A stretch of 64,000 bases of DNA from assembly GCF_003240565.2 (NCBI RefSeq), contig NZ_CP117255.1, positions 1,302,001 to 1,366,000 of the forward strand. Reading direction: 5' to 3'. Below, piece after piece: positions 19,313 through 29,837 of this stretch. A program made the position numbers and the translations under genes. Every line of letters begins with the position of its first letter. The stretch's first letter is position 1. This stretch comes from Rhizobium tumorigenes (GTDB taxonomy: Bacteria; Pseudomonadota; Alphaproteobacteria; Rhizobiales; Rhizobiaceae). The notes under the pieces were generated by a model. That model was not told the origin of the DNA, ran no database searches, and saw only the letters and a list, made by a program, of their open reading frames with translations.

Positions 19313-20386
19313 ATGCGCGTAGACCTATTCGATTTCGACCTCCCGGATGAGAGCATTGCGCTGCGTCCCGCCGAGCCGCGCGACAGCGCCCGGCTGCTGA
19401 TTGTCGATCCCCACGCAACACCCGAATTGTCCGACCATTTCGTCCATGACCTGCCATTGTTCCTGCGGGCTGGAGACGCCGTGGTGTTCAACGACACCCG
19501 GGTCATTCCGGCCCAGCTCGAAGGCATTCGCCACCGCGACGGTGCGACGAGCCAGCAGGTTTCCGCCACGCTTCACATGCGAATGTCGCCCGGCAGCTGG
19601 AAAGCCTTTGCCAAACCGGGCAAGCGCATCAAGACCGGCGACCGCATCCAGTTCGGCAGCGAAACCGCCGAGATCGCCCTTGAGGCAGCTGTCGGCGAGA
19701 AAGGTGAGGGTGGTGAAATCACCCTGCATTTCGATCTCTCAGGTCCAGAGCTGGACGCAGCCATTGCGGCGGTAGGCCACATCCCGCTACCGCCTTATAT
19801 CGCCGCCAAGCGTCACGAGGACGAGCGCGACAGCACCGATTACCAGACGATCTATGCCCGGGAAAAAGGAGCGGTCGCGGCACCCACGGCCGGGCTTCAT
19901 TTTACCCCGGAACTGTTCGATGCCCTCGACCGGATGGGCGTGGAGCGGCATTTCGTGACGTTGCATGTCGGCGCCGGAACGTTCCTGCCGGTCAAGGCCG
20001 ACGATACCGAAGACCACAAGATGCATCTCGAAATCGGCCACGTCAGCGCCGCGACGGCTGAAGCGCTAACTGCGGTCAAGGCGCGCGGAGGCCGGATCGT
20101 CTGCGTCGGCACGACATCGCTTCGGCTGATCGAGAGTGCGGCTGCCGACGACGGCACCATCGATCCTTGGTCCGGGCCTACCGGCATTTTCATCACCCCA
20201 GGCTACCGCTTCAAGGCGGTCGATATCCTGATGACCAATTTTCACCTGCCGCGCTCGACGCTGTTCATGCTGGTTTCTGCTTTCGCCGGCTTCGAAACGA
20301 TGCACGCGGCCTACGCCCATGCGATCGGAGCCGGCTACCGTTTCTATTCCTATGGCGATGCCAGCCTCCTGTTCCGGAAAGACTAG
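19313..20386 (+). CDS. queA: S-adenosylmethionine:tRNA ribosyltransferase-isomerase
   Basis: 357 residues from the ATG at 19313 ([29 protein letters not shown]). It shows the family blocks '[13 protein letters not shown]', 'YARE(K)[13 protein letters not shown]' and '[11 protein letters not shown]'. QueA converts preQ1 at tRNA position 34 to epoxyqueuosine using the ribose of SAM. Its stop is directly followed by the tgt start, so the two queuosine genes form an operon in pathway-adjacent order. Confidence 0.96.
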   Translation: MRVDLFDFDLPDESIALRPAEPRDSARLLIVDPHATPELSDHFVHDLPLFLRAGDAVVFNDTRVIPAQLEGIRHRDGATSQQVSATLHMRMSPGSWKAFAKPGKRIKTGDRIQFGSETAEIALEAAVGEKGEGGEITLHFDLSGPELDAAIAAVGHIPLPPYIAAKRHEDERDSTDYQTIYAREKGAVAAPTAGLHFTPELFDALDRMGVERHFVTLHVGAGTFLPVKADDTEDHKMHLEIGHVSAATAEALTAVKARGGRIVCVGTTSLRLIESAAADDGTIDPWSGPTGIFITPGYRFKAVDILMTNFHLPRSTLFMLVSAFAGFETMHAAYAHAIGAGYRFYSYGDASLLFRKD

Positions 20387-21517
20387 ATGAGCCAGACCTT
20401 TCAGTTCCAGTTGAAGAAGACCGATGCGGGCGCCCGTCTCGGTGAAGTCTCGATGCCACGCGGTTCGATTCGCACACCGGCCTTCATGCCGGTCGGCACC
20501 GTCGGCACGGTCAAGGCGATGTATCTCGACCAGGTGCGCGACAGCGGCGCCGACATCATCCTCGGCAATACCTACCACCTGATGCTGCGTCCGGGTGCTG
20601 AGCGCGTCGCCCGTCTTGGCGGCCTTCACGAATTGATCCGCTGGCCCTTGCCGATCCTCACAGATTCGGGAGGCTTTCAGGTGATGTCGCTGTCGGGGCT
20701 GCGCAAGCTCGACGAGCAGGGGGTCACCTTCAAGTCCCACGTCGACGGCAGTACGCATTACATGTCGCCGGAACGCTCGATCGAGATCCAGGGCCTGCTG
20801 GACAGCGACATCCAGATGCAGCTCGACGAGTGCGTGGCGCTGCCGTGCGAGCCGAAAGAGATCCAGCGCGCTATGGAAATGTCGCTCCGCTGGGCGGAAC
20901 GTTGCAGGGTGGCTTTCGGCGAACAGCCCGGCAAGGCGATGTTTGGCATCGTACAGGGCGGTGACATTCCCGATCTTCGCATCCGCTCGGCGCAAGGGCT
21001 GACCCAGCTGGACCTGAAGGGTTATGCCATCGGCGGCCTCGCCGTCGGCGAGCCGCAGGACGTCATGCTGAAGATGCTGGAGACGACCTTGCCGGTGTTG
21101 CCGACGGACCGGCCACGCTATCTGATGGGCGTAGGCACCCCCGACGACATCCTGAAGTCGGTGGCACGCGGCATCGACATGTTCGACTGCGTCATGCCGA
21201 CGCGCTCAGGGCGCCACGGCCTCGCCTTTACCCGGCGGGGTAAGGTGAACCTGCGCAACGCACGCCATGCGGAAGATATGCGCCCGCTCGACGAACAATC
21301 GAATTGCCCGGCATCGCGCGACTATTCCCGCGCCTACCTTCACCACCTGACGCGCACTGGCGAAGCGCTGGGCGGCATGCTGCTGTCATGGCATAATCTC
21401 GCCTACTACCAGGAACTGATGCAGGGCATCCGGCAATCGATCAAGGAGGGCCGCTTTGCCGATTTCATGGCGGAAACGCAGGAGAACTGGGCAAAGGGCG
21501 ACCTCGAGCGGATCTGA
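20387..21517 (+). CDS. tgt: tRNA-guanine transglycosylase with an incomplete zinc site
   Basis: 376 residues. It exchanges guanine for preQ1 at position 34 of tRNAs with GUN anticodons. The substrate-binding '[11 protein letters not shown]' and the nucleophile region '[17 protein letters not shown]' are intact. The structural zinc motif, normally CxCxxC plus a distant His, reads S-N-C-P-A-S here: Ser305 and Ser310 replace cysteines, and only Cys307 and His336 remain. The codons are clear in the sequence (TCG and TCG). The rest of the fold is normal, so it may be a zinc-free lineage variant. ATG is immediately after the queA stop. Confidence 0.94.
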   Translation: MSQTFQFQLKKTDAGARLGEVSMPRGSIRTPAFMPVGTVGTVKAMYLDQVRDSGADIILGNTYHLMLRPGAERVARLGGLHELIRWPLPILTDSGGFQVMSLSGLRKLDEQGVTFKSHVDGSTHYMSPERSIEIQGLLDSDIQMQLDECVALPCEPKEIQRAMEMSLRWAERCRVAFGEQPGKAMFGIVQGGDIPDLRIRSAQGLTQLDLKGYAIGGLAVGEPQDVMLKMLETTLPVLPTDRPRYLMGVGTPDDILKSVARGIDMFDCVMPTRSGRHGLAFTRRGKVNLRNARHAEDMRPLDEQSNCPASRDYSRAYLHHLTRTGEALGGMLLSWHNLAYYQELMQGIRQSIKEGRFADFMAETQENWAKGDLERI

Positions 21518-21520
21518 ATA

Positions 21521-21946
21521 TCAGATGCCCTTGCTGGTCGTATTCGGCACGATCTGCACGCCGTTGATCTTGTAGCTGCCGTCAGGCTGACGAGCCAGCT
21601 GGTAGATCGCCGACCAGTCCTGACCGTCGCTGCCGGTGATCAGCACTTCCTGATAGAGAACGGCATCGTCGCTTTCCGATTTGCTGCGACCGAAGGCATA
21701 GTTACCGGGATGATAGACCGGCTGGTAGCTTTTCTTCACCATGGCGAAGAAGGAGTCCTTATCCGGAAATTTAGCGGCAATGCCCGGCGCTGCAAAAGAG
21801 TAGGCCGCGTCCGCATCGTCGTGGAGAAAGGCCTGTATCTGCTTCTCGATGACCTGCTGGGCCGCGAGCGCGGAATCTGCCGCCGAAGCAGGCGTCAGAC
21901 CGAGGCAAAAGAGGATGGCGACGAAAGCGTAAGGTAGCGTGCGCAT
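21521..21946 (-). CDS. Exported DUF4864-type protein
   Basis: 141 residues from the ATG at 21946, with AGGAGG 6 nt upstream and a signal peptide ending at 'TPASA' (about residue 22). The mature part, 'QQVIEKQIQAFLHDDADAAYSFAAPGIAAKFPDKDSF', has the DUF4864 pattern; these resemble SnoaL/NTF2-like small periplasmic domains. Function unknown. It is convergent with tgt, with three bases between the stop codons, so transcripts probably overlap. Confidence 0.78.
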   Translation of the reverse strand: MRTLPYAFVAILFCLGLTPASAADSALAAQQVIEKQIQAFLHDDADAAYSFAAPGIAAKFPDKDSFFAMVKKSYQPVYHPGNYAFGRSKSESDDAVLYQEVLITGSDGQDWSAIYQLARQPDGSYKINGVQIVPNTTSKGI

Positions 21947-22152
21947 GCAAGGTCCTCCTGTGGCGGAAACCCTGAGAATAGCGCGTTCCGGGTATTTTGA
22001 AAGGGAACATACGCTGTTGCTCACTTACCCATGTCGAGGCAGAGCGCAACAATCAACAGGTGCTGCGCTGCGTCCCGTTGAAGGAAGTGGCGAGTGACGG
22101 CATGCACAAAGGCAGGTCGTCACCCTTCAGTCACTTTTTCGGGCTTTGGTGC

Positions 22153-22515
22153 TTAGTTCTGGCAGTCCGATACGATAACCCGGCAGTTCGGGCAGTCTTG
22201 CATCGCCTTCTTTTCGGCTTCGCGCTTGGTGTCGCCGTAACCGATACCGTAGTTGACCTTGTCGCCGACATAGGCGCCGCAGGTCTCGAACCAGACGGCA
22301 ATTTCACAGCTGTCATTGCCGGCATCCTTGCAGGACTTCATCGCATCCCGCTCGGCTTCCTTGCGGGTCGAGCCCCAGCCCGTTCCATAACCGACATCGC
22401 TCGCCGACGTACCCTTGCTGTCGTTGACGGCGAAAGCGCCGAATGCAAATGCAGTGCTGGCCTGAACCGAAAGCAGAAGCGCGATCGACATGCCAAGTGC
22501 AGCTTTATAACCCAT
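22153..22515 (-). CDS. Exported DUF4189 protein
   Basis: 120 residues with a signal peptide (cleaved near 'STAFA', residue 24). The mature part has two similar halves, each with a Gly-Trp/Tyr-Gly motif, 'EAE(R/K)xAM' and cysteines: 'GWGSTRKEAERDAMKSC' and 'GYGDTKREAEKKAMQDC'. This is the DUF4189 pattern; at least five cysteines suggest disulfides in the periplasm. Function unknown. GGGTTCAT upstream gives only a weak ribosome site. Confidence 0.8.
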   Translation of the reverse strand: MGYKAALGMSIALLLSVQASTAFAFGAFAVNDSKGTSASDVGYGTGWGSTRKEAERDAMKSCKDAGNDSCEIAVWFETCGAYVGDKVNYGIGYGDTKREAEKKAMQDCPNCRVIVSDCQN

Positions 22516-22675
22516 GATGAACCCCTACAAAAATGGTAACCGCCCTCTCGCGGCGGGGTATCATAACATCTCATGTGTCTCAGAGAACCGAGCCTATACT
22601 TCCGGGACGGCCCATTTTTGGTAGGGTTTATTAACCTTATACAAACTGCAAATATGATCTTTTTCCAAAATCTCT

Positions 22676-23632
22676 TCAGGAAACGTGAGTGGTCACAGGC
22701 TTTTCGTTTTCTGTTTGCCGCGAGAAGTAATTGGCAATCAATGCTCCGGAAATATTGTGCCATACGCTGAAGATTGCGCTCGGGACGGCTGCGATCGGCG
22801 AAAAATACGCATTGGCAAGTGCTGCACCCAATCCGCTGTTCTGCATGCCAACCTCGATGGCCAGTGCCTTGCGTTTCGGCAGCGAAAGTCCAAAGACCTT
22901 GGCGGCGAAGAAGCCGAAAAGGTAGCCCAGCCCGTTGTGGAGGACGACGACCGCAAAGATCAGCAGCCCGGACTGCGCGATTGCTCCCTTGCTGGCCCCA
23001 ACGACGGCACTGACGATCAAAACGATGCCGACAACGCTGACCAGCGGCAGCACCGGAATGGCAGCGCGCACCAGCGACGGCATGAATTTCTGGAACAGGA
23101 GCCCAAGCGCCAGCGGCAGCAATATGACCTGGACGATGCTGAGAAACATCGCGATGGGATCGACAGGCAGGTATTGGCTGGCAAACATCCAGACCAGGAA
23201 CGGCGTGACGATCGGTGCCGCCAGCGTCGTCACGCTTGTGCAGGCAACGCTGAGGGCGACATCGCCCTTGGCCAGATACGTCATGACATTGCTGGAGGTG
23301 CCGCCAGGGCAGCAGCCGACGAGGATAACGCCGGCTGCGACCTCCGGCGGCATCGGGATGATCCGTGTCAGCAGAACGGCAAGTGCCGGCATGATGATGA
23401 AGTGCGCAAGGACACCGATCGCGACTTCGAGCGGACGCCTGACGAGTGCCTGGAAGTCATCCAGTGACAGCGTCAGCCCCATGCCGAACATGATGATGCC
23501 GAGCAGGATGACGATGTAGGGCGCTATCAGCTTGAACGTGTTTGGAAACAGAAATCCGAGGACCGCGAACAGGATGACCCAGAGGGCAAACGTCCTGCCG
23601 ACGAATGCAGACAGCGATACGAGTGTTTTCAC
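22676..23632 (-). CDS. Bile acid:sodium symporter (BASS) family transporter
   Basis: 318 residues, about ten membrane helices, with the BASS motifs '[18 protein letters not shown]' (about residue 108) and '[18 protein letters not shown]' near residue 260. In bacteria family members such as PanS carry pantoate or other organic anions with sodium; the substrate here is not determinable. Its ATG has GGGAGGCTT upstream. Nothing in the context gives a role. Confidence 0.87.
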   Translation of the reverse strand: MKTLVSLSAFVGRTFALWVILFAVLGFLFPNTFKLIAPYIVILLGIIMFGMGLTLSLDDFQALVRRPLEVAIGVLAHFIIMPALAVLLTRIIPMPPEVAAGVILVGCCPGGTSSNVMTYLAKGDVALSVACTSVTTLAAPIVTPFLVWMFASQYLPVDPIAMFLSIVQVILLPLALGLLFQKFMPSLVRAAIPVLPLVSVVGIVLIVSAVVGASKGAIAQSGLLIFAVVVLHNGLGYLFGFFAAKVFGLSLPKRKALAIEVGMQNSGLGAALANAYFSPIAAVPSAIFSVWHNISGALIANYFSRQTENEKPVTTHVS

Positions 23633-23789
23633 GAGAAGCCTCCCAAATAGCAGGGTCTGGCTTTATCGGCCTGCCTCCGTCTGTCAAGGTCAGGCCTGGA
23701 CGGGTTGGTTCCGAAGCAGTACAGGCGACAAATTATGGGCCGATCAAAGCTTCATGCACAAAGCCTGTGGCAGCGCTCAGATCCGGAAG

Positions 23790-24230
23790 TCAGTCAGGGA
23801 CGTATTTGTTTTCGTAGCGGACACGGAAATTACGCCGGTGGAAATCCTCGCGGAAACAGATGAAGACCAGCTCAAGATCGCCATCGTCATGATTGTGGCC
23901 AAGCAGGCTGAGGGCGATGACGACCGTGCCGCTGTAGCCCCGCGTCAGGCGGATGGCGGCATTGCGGATCTCGTTGGCTGTTACCGGGTCGCTCTCGGTC
24001 CGGCGATACACGAGCCAGAAAGGAGCGGTTTGTTTGGCTTCCGCCAGCGCAACGTCCACCTGGTCGCGGAATTCGCCGGTATGCCGTCCTCTTTCCGAAG
24101 CTGCCGCCCGCTCCATATCCTCGGTCATGACGTTCAGGTAGCCATCCCGGTCGCTTCCATCCAGGATCGTGGTTTCGACTTTCTCCAACGCCTTGTCTTC
24201 ACTTAACGCGGTCTTGAACAGGATCGCCAT
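23790..24230 (-). CDS. Hypothetical protein (146 residues)
   Basis: No family recognised. A soluble, acidic N-terminal half (MAILFKTALSEDKALEKVETTILDG) is followed by a hydrophobic strand 'GTVVIALSLLGHNHDDGDLELVFICF' and a basic end 'EDFHRRNFRVRYENKYVPD'. There is no signal peptide. The full-length open frame and rhizobial codon use support coding, but the start has only a weak ribosome site. It is divergent from the AttEFGH-like locus, 96 nt apart; a link is speculation. Confidence 0.6.
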   Translation of the reverse strand: MAILFKTALSEDKALEKVETTILDGSDRDGYLNVMTEDMERAAASERGRHTGEFRDQVDVALAEAKQTAPFWLVYRRTESDPVTANEIRNAAIRLTRGYSGTVVIALSLLGHNHDDGDLELVFICFREDFHRRNFRVRYENKYVPD

Positions 24231-24326
24231 CGAATCGCCTATACTGAATATACGGGGTCAAATTAGTCAGTCTTATGGACCCGGGCCACCGCGAAGCACG
24301 AGGTCAGCCGCTCCGTGGACCTTATA

Positions 24327-24992
24327 ATGAATACAATGGTTCTCGCAATGCAAGGTGTGAGCAAGTCCTACCAGACGGTCGAGGGACCGCTGGAAGTGTT
24401 GCATTCCATAGATCTCAATCTGGACGCTGGCCGCAGCTTGGCGCTCACGGGCGAATCGGGCAGCGGCAAGAGCACGTTGCTGCATCTGGCAGCCGGTCTC
24501 GACAGCATCGATGCCGGTAGCATTGCTATCGCCGGCAACGACGTGACGCATCTGCGCGATGTCGGCCGCGCCGCGCTGCGCCGCACCGTGGTCGGTCTCG
24601 TGTTCCAGCAGTTCAATCTCATTCCCTCGCTCGACGTCGAAGCCAATCTTGCCTTCCATGCCCGACTTGCCGGACGGCACGACACAGGCTGGCAGAAAGA
24701 GTTGACGGAGAGGCTGGGGCTGGCGGGTTTGCTGAAACGCTACCCGGAGCAACTCTCCGGCGGCCAGCAGCAGCGTGTTGCCATCGGCCGTACGTTGGCG
24801 GCACTACCAAAGCTGGTGCTGGCCGACGAGCCGACCGGTAATCTGGATGAAGCGACGGGCGACGCGGTGCTCGACCTGATGCTGTCGCTGGTGGCCGAGA
24901 CGGGAGCCGCGTTGCTGATGGTCACGCATTCGCTGCGCCTCGCCGAACGCCTCGATGCACGCATCCATCTGCGCTCGGGGCGGATTGCCTGA
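24327..24992 (+). CDS. ABC transporter ATP-binding protein (LolD/AttE type)
   Basis: About 221 residues, one ABC domain. Walker A is GESGSGKST at residues 42-50, then 'QQFNLIP', signature 'LSGGQQQR' and '[10 protein letters not shown]'. This is the MacB/LolD branch, which powers export or lipid release rather than import. The start is uncertain: GTG at 24315, ATG at 24327 and ATG at 24336 are all in frame. Its stop overlaps the permease start by one base (TGATG), so translation is coupled. With the two next genes it matches the AttEFGH arrangement. Confidence 0.88.
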   Translation: MNTMVLAMQGVSKSYQTVEGPLEVLHSIDLNLDAGRSLALTGESGSGKSTLLHLAAGLDSIDAGSIAIAGNDVTHLRDVGRAALRRTVVGLVFQQFNLIPSLDVEANLAFHARLAGRHDTGWQKELTERLGLAGLLKRYPEQLSGGQQQRVAIGRTLAALPKLVLADEPTGNLDEATGDAVLDLMLSLVAETGAALLMVTHSLRLAERLDARIHLRSGRIA

Positions 24993-27400
24993 TGCTGGCA
25001 GTCAACCTATCCGCACTTTTGTCACACTGGCGCCGCCGACCGATGCAACTCGCCATGCTGCTGCTCGGCCTGTCCTTGGCCACGGCCTTGTGGTCGGGCG
25101 TGCAGGCGATCAACGCCGAGGCCCGCGCCAGCTACGACCGCGCCGCGGCCATGCTTGGCCAGGACCGTTTGCAGCAGATCGTCTCCGCCGATGGCGAACT
25201 CATGCCGCAAGCCGATTTCGTCGCTCTCCGGCGTGCCGGCTGGCTGGTGTCTCCCGTTATCGAAGGCGACCTCAGGTTCGGCACCGTCAGGATACACGTC
25301 ATAGGCCTCGATCCGGTCAGCCTTCCCGCAGAGGCGCAACAGGTGAACGTCAGTGCAGGCAATGATATCCTGAGCTTCATTACGCCGCCGGGCCGCATGT
25401 ATGTTGCGCCGGCCACTGCCAAGCAACTGACCGGCCAGCCGACGCCGCCGCTGGAGATTGCCGATGGCCTGCCGCCGGGCACAGCGCTTGTCGACATCGG
25501 CATCGCCCAGTCCCTTCTGGACAAACACGGACAGGTCAGCCGCCTGATCCTCGACCCCCACCAGCCGGCCGGGCTCGCACCGCTGGCGTCGATAGCACCA
25601 GGTCTCGTCATTCACGCGCCGGACCCGCAGGGCGATCTCGTCCGGCTGACCGACAGCTTCCATCTCAACCTGACCGCTTTCGGGCTGCTGGCCTTCGCCG
25701 TCGGGCTGTTCATCGTCTATTCGGCCATCGGTCTTGCCTTCGAGCAGCGTCGCCAGACATTCCGGACGCTCCGCTCGCTCGGCCTGTCGGCCCGGGCCTT
25801 GATCGCCCTGTTGCTGGCCGAATTGCTCATCCTCGCGCTCGTTGCCGGCCTTGGCGGCGTGGTGCTTGGCTATTTCGTCGCATCCGCCCTGCTGCCGGAC
25901 GTGGCTGCCACATTGCAGGGGCTCTATGGTGCCGCAGTGCCGGGCACGCTGACGTTGCGGCCGGAGTGGTGGGGTACGGGTATGGCCATTGCGGTCCTCG
26001 GCACGCTCGTGTCGTCGGCACAGAGCCTCTGGCAGGTCTGGCGACTGCCGCTGCTGGCGCCCGCGCAGCCGCGCGCCTGGGCGAGGGCGTCGGAGGCAGC
26101 TCTCCGGGTCCAGTCGGGTCTGGCGCTCTGTTTTTTCGCGGTCGGTCTGATGCTGGCGTTCTGGGGCTCTGGTCTGGTGGCTGGGTTTGCGGTTCTGGCC
26201 GGCCTGCTGCTCGGCTCGGCGCTGCTTTTGCCCGTGCTCATGACCTTGATGCTGGCGGTCATGCAGCGTCTGGCACGCGGTCCCCTGACGCAATGGTTCT
26301 GGGCCGATACCCGCCAGCAACTGCCCGGACTTTCGCTGGCGCTGATGGCGCTGCTGCTGGCCCTGTCGGCGAATGTCGGCGTCGGCACGATGGTGGCGAG
26401 TTTTCGCCTGACCTTCATCGGCTGGCTCGATCAGCGGCTGGCCGCTGAACTCTACGTCACTGCGCGCAACGAGGGCGAGGCCGCAGCTTTGCGCACATGG
26501 CTCGCCCCCCGCGTCGACGCCGTGCTGCCGATCTGGAATGTCGAAGGCACAGTTGCCGGTCGCCCGGCGCAGGTCTTCGGAGTCGCCAACGATCGCATAT
26601 ACCGGGACAACTGGCCGATGCTGCAAGCCGTCCCCGGCGTCTGGGATCGCATCGCGGCGGGAAACGCGGCGCTGATCAACGAGCAGATGTCGCGGCGCGA
26701 GAAACTCAGGGTCGGCGACCCCCTGGTCCTGCCGGGCAACTGGAAGACCACCATCGTCGGCGTCTACTCCGACTACGGCAATCCGATCGGCCAGGCCATT
26801 GTCGGTATCGATGGACTAACGAGCCACTATCCGAACGTGTCTCGGCTCCGCTACGGGCTGCGTCTCGATCCGGCCAAGACGCCGGCGCTTATCGACGCTC
26901 TCGAGGCGCAGTTCCACCTGCCGTCGCAGTACGTCGTCGATCAGGCGAGCATCAAGGCCAAGTCGCTGGAGATCTTCGAAAAGACATTTGCCGTCACCGG
27001 CGCCCTCAATGTGTTGACGCTGGGTGTCGCCGGTCTCGCGATGTTTGCCAGTCTCATGACCCTGTCAGGCATGCGCTTGTCACAGATCGCGCCGGTCTGG
27101 GCTATGGGGCTGACACGCCGCCATCTGGTGGCGCTCGAAGTGGCGCGCACCATGGTGCTGGCGGTCATCACCCTCATTGCGTCTCTGCCGGTCGGCATCG
27201 GTCTGGCGTGGGTGCTACTTGCCATCGTCAACGTCGAGGCATTCGGCTGGCGCCTGCCGATGCACCTGTTTCCATCGGACTGGCTGCGGCTGGCTGTCTT
27301 TGCGCTGGTTGCAGCGTTGCTGGCGGCGCTCATCCCACTCCGCCGACTGGCGACGCTTTCGCCGTCCGATCTGCTAAAGGTTTTCGCTAATGAGCGTTAG
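24992..27400 (+). CDS. ABC transporter permease, FtsX-like, fused two-domain form
   Basis: 802 residues. An N-terminal helix (about 16-33) and large extracytoplasmic region are followed by a helix cluster in the middle (about 225-470), a second extracytoplasmic region (about 480-660) and a last helix cluster (about 670-795). That is two FtsX-type units in one chain, as in AttF/AttG fused, or in YbbP/LolCE-type exporters. It should move a substrate at the inner-membrane/periplasm face, driven by the ATPase upstream. The end overlaps the start of the next gene by 11 nt. Confidence 0.85.
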   Translation: MLAVNLSALLSHWRRRPMQLAMLLLGLSLATALWSGVQAINAEARASYDRAAAMLGQDRLQQIVSADGELMPQADFVALRRAGWLVSPVIEGDLRFGTVRIHVIGLDPVSLPAEAQQVNVSAGNDILSFITPPGRMYVAPATAKQLTGQPTPPLEIADGLPPGTALVDIGIAQSLLDKHGQVSRLILDPHQPAGLAPLASIAPGLVIHAPDPQGDLVRLTDSFHLNLTAFGLLAFAVGLFIVYSAIGLAFEQRRQTFRTLRSLGLSARALIALLLAELLILALVAGLGGVVLGYFVASALLPDVAATLQGLYGAAVPGTLTLRPEWWGTGMAIAVLGTLVSSAQSLWQVWRLPLLAPAQPRAWARASEAALRVQSGLALCFFAVGLMLAFWGSGLVAGFAVLAGLLLGSALLLPVLMTLMLAVMQRLARGPLTQWFWADTRQQLPGLSLALMALLLALSANVGVGTMVASFRLTFIGWLDQRLAAELYVTARNEGEAAALRTWLAPRVDAVLPIWNVEGTVAGRPAQVFGVANDRIYRDNWPMLQAVPGVWDRIAAGNAALINEQMSRREKLRVGDPLVLPGNWKTTIVGVYSDYGNPIGQAIVGIDGLTSHYPNVSRLRYGLRLDPAKTPALIDALEAQFHLPSQYVVDQASIKAKSLEIFEKTFAVTGALNVLTLGVAGLAMFASLMTLSGMRLSQIAPVWAMGLTRRHLVALEVARTMVLAVITLIASLPVGIGLAWVLLAIVNVEAFGWRLPMHLFPSDWLRLAVFALVAALLAALIPLRRLATLSPSDLLKVFANER

Positions 27401-28466
27401 AGCATCGCTGTTTTGCCTCGCACTCGCCGTCGGTTTTCAAGGCGGGATGGTCAACGCCCAGGGGTTTGCCGGTCTCGGCACCAGCGCCGACGGCTTTGCC
27501 GTGCCCAAGCCAGGTGTCCCCTTCAGCTTTCCGGCAGACCATGGACCGCATCCGAACTACCGCATTGAGTGGTGGTATCTGACCGCCGACCTCAAGGGGG
27601 CAGACGGCAAGGACTATGGCGTGCAGTGGACGCTTTTCCGCTCGGCGCTGTCGCCCGGCGCAAAGACGGACTGGTCCAGTCCGCAGATCTGGATGGGCAA
27701 CGCCGCCGTCACGACGCCGGCCCAGCATTTCGTAGCCGAAAAGTTTTCGCGCGATGGTTCAGGCGTTGCCGGTGTTACCGCAACGCCCTTTGCGGCATGG
27801 ATCGATGACTGGCAGATGAGGACGCGACCGGGTAATTCGGCCGGTGGAGACGCGCTGTCCCACATCGATCTCAGCGCCACCGGCGCCGATTTTCGTTACG
27901 ATCTCATTCTCGACGCGAAGGGTCCCATCGTGGCACAGGGCGATGGCGGCTATTCGGTGAAATCGGCCGGCGGCCAGGCCAGCGAATACTATTCTCAACC
28001 GTTCTACGCGGCGAAGGGCACGCTGAAACTGCCGGGTGGCGATGTCGCCGTGACAGGCGATGCGTGGCTTGATCGGGAGTGGTCGTCTCAGCCGCTATCG
28101 GCCGACCAGAAGGGTTGGGATTGGTTTTCTCTGCATCTGGAAAACGGTGAAAAGCTGATGGGTTTCCGGCTGCGCGACAGCGGCGCGGGTTTTACCTCGG
28201 CCACCTGGATTGCCGCCGATGGCAAGCCGACGCCGTTGCCCAACGGCGCGCTGACCATGACGCCGCTCAAGACGACGAAAGTTTCAGGCCATACTGTGCC
28301 GACCGAATGGCGCCTGGACATCCCGTCTCGCAATTTCAGTGTGACCACCAGTCCACTGAATCCGCAGGCCTGGATGGCAACGCGCTTCCCATACTGGGAA
28401 GGGCCGATCAGCTTCGAGGGAACGCAGACAGGCCGCGGATATCTGGAAATGACCGGTTACGACTAA
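27390..28466 (+). CDS. AttH-like exported lipocalin/CrtC-fold protein
   Basis: 358 residues with a signal peptide ([23 protein letters not shown]). The mature protein starts with a Pro/Phe-rich lead, 'FPADHGPHPNYRIEWWYLTADL', and continues with 'DRDWLDREWSSQPL'-like signature 'AWLDREWSSQPL' near residue 226 and 'GWDWFSLHLENGEKLMGFRLRD'. This is the CrtC/lipocalin_9 'predicted secreted hydrolase' family, including AttH. Translationally coupled to the permease, it is probably the periplasmic acceptor or enzyme of the transporter. It is convergent with the AI-2E gene, 4 nt overlapping. Confidence 0.85.
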   Translation: MSVRASLFCLALAVGFQGGMVNAQGFAGLGTSADGFAVPKPGVPFSFPADHGPHPNYRIEWWYLTADLKGADGKDYGVQWTLFRSALSPGAKTDWSSPQIWMGNAAVTTPAQHFVAEKFSRDGSGVAGVTATPFAAWIDDWQMRTRPGNSAGGDALSHIDLSATGADFRYDLILDAKGPIVAQGDGGYSVKSAGGQASEYYSQPFYAAKGTLKLPGGDVAVTGDAWLDREWSSQPLSADQKGWDWFSLHLENGEKLMGFRLRDSGAGFTSATWIAADGKPTPLPNGALTMTPLKTTKVSGHTVPTEWRLDIPSRNFSVTTSPLNPQAWMATRFPYWEGPISFEGTQTGRGYLEMTGYD

Positions 28467-29689
28467 CGGACGGCGCTGGCATCCAGATCGGCCTTCGGCA
28501 CGTCGCGGTGAATGCGTAGCGGCTGTTCGGCGTCGTTGTATTCCTGCTCGTCCTCTGCAAGCTCGACTTCGCGGATCCATTCGCGCCAGATCGCAACGAT
28601 GATCGCCATCAGAACCGGGCCGATAAACAGCCCGAGAAAACCCATCGTCTTGACGCCGCCGACAAGGCCGAAAAACGTCGGCAGGAACGGCAGCTTGATC
28701 GGGCCGCCGACCAGCCGCGGCCGCAGCGTCTTGTCAACGATGAAAAGCTCGACCGTGCCCCAGACGAGAAGCGCAACGCCGGCGACTTGCGCACCACTGC
28801 CGAGCAAATACAGGGAGACCAGCGTAAACGACAGCGGCGCGCCGCCGGGAATGAGCGCCATTACGCCGGTGAGCACGCCGAGCGTCACGGGCGAGGGGAC
28901 GCCGGCGATCCAGTAGGCGACACCGAGCACGATGCCTTCACCGATGGCAATGACAGTCATACCCATGACAGTCGAACTGATGGTGATCGGTACGACCCGT
29001 GAAATGCGCGCCCAGCGATTGGGGAAGATGCGCTCGCCGATCAGATCCAGCTGCCGCACGAAGCCGATGCCGTCGCGATAGACGAAGAATAGCGCGATCA
29101 TCATGAAAAGCAGCGTCAGGATGACATGGAATGCGCCGCCGCCCGCCGCAAGCACCGCGCGGTAGATGTTGCCGATATTCGCGCCGCTGACGACCTGCGC
29201 CATTTCGCCGATGGCACCGGGAACGCCGACATAGTGCGTCCATTGTTCATTGAGCCACGGTCCGGCAATCGGCAGGTCCATGATCCAGAGCGGCGTCGGC
29301 GCGCCGAAGCGATTGACGTGCAACGCCCAGGTGAACCATTCCTTCACCTCGCCCGAAGTGTAGATCACAGCGAAGACGATCGGAAGCACGAGGAAGGCGA
29401 TGATCAAAATAATGGCGATGGAGGCAGCGATCGTGCGGCGATTGCCGGTGCGGCGTAGGATATCGCGATAAATCGGCCAGGTCGCAAAGCCGATGACGAG
29501 TGCTGCCAGCACCGGAACGATGAAGCCATAAAAGAAGTAGATAGCGGCAAGCGCGATGAGCAGCAGCAACCAGCGCGCGGCGGAGATCGACGGGATCAAC
29601 GCCATCCGTGCCTGTGTCGCTGGTCCCAGCCAGCTCGGTTCCCCCGGCTTTTGACGTTCGAACATACCCACCCGGACTTCTGTCTTCAT
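28463..29689 (-). CDS. AI-2E family transporter
   Basis: 408 residues with about eight membrane helices in the pattern of the AI-2E (TqsA/PerM) family: paired N-terminal helices ('LLLLIALAAIYFFYGFIVPVL'), a soluble insertion, then 'GVLTGVMALIPGGAPLSF' near residue 264 and a cytosolic C-terminus. Only some members export autoinducer-2; others appear to be ion or solute exporters, so the substrate is open. The start may be ATG 29689 or the later ATG 29665, which has GGGTGGG upstream. Confidence 0.86.
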   Translation of the reverse strand: MKTEVRVGMFERQKPGEPSWLGPATQARMALIPSISAARWLLLLIALAAIYFFYGFIVPVLAALVIGFATWPIYRDILRRTGNRRTIAASIAIILIIAFLVLPIVFAVIYTSGEVKEWFTWALHVNRFGAPTPLWIMDLPIAGPWLNEQWTHYVGVPGAIGEMAQVVSGANIGNIYRAVLAAGGGAFHVILTLLFMMIALFFVYRDGIGFVRQLDLIGERIFPNRWARISRVVPITISSTVMGMTVIAIGEGIVLGVAYWIAGVPSPVTLGVLTGVMALIPGGAPLSFTLVSLYLLGSGAQVAGVALLVWGTVELFIVDKTLRPRLVGGPIKLPFLPTFFGLVGGVKTMGFLGLFIGPVLMAIIVAIWREWIREVELAEDEQEYNDAEQPLRIHRDVPKADLDASAVR

Positions 29690-29837
29690 TTCAGTTCAAT
29701 TGGTTATGGGGCATGAACCAGGCTGATTCAAGGGTAAGGCCCGCAATGGCCTATATTACACCGCCGTGACAGCGATGCGACCGCAAGTGGTTACGGAGGA
29801 GAAAAAGTCTACCTCACGTCACTCCCCTATATCGATC

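Noticed and set aside
25022..26626. 534-codon minus-strand frame opposite the permease
   Set aside because: Antisense; Gln/Arg-rich composition and no family features, while the plus-strand permease is well supported.
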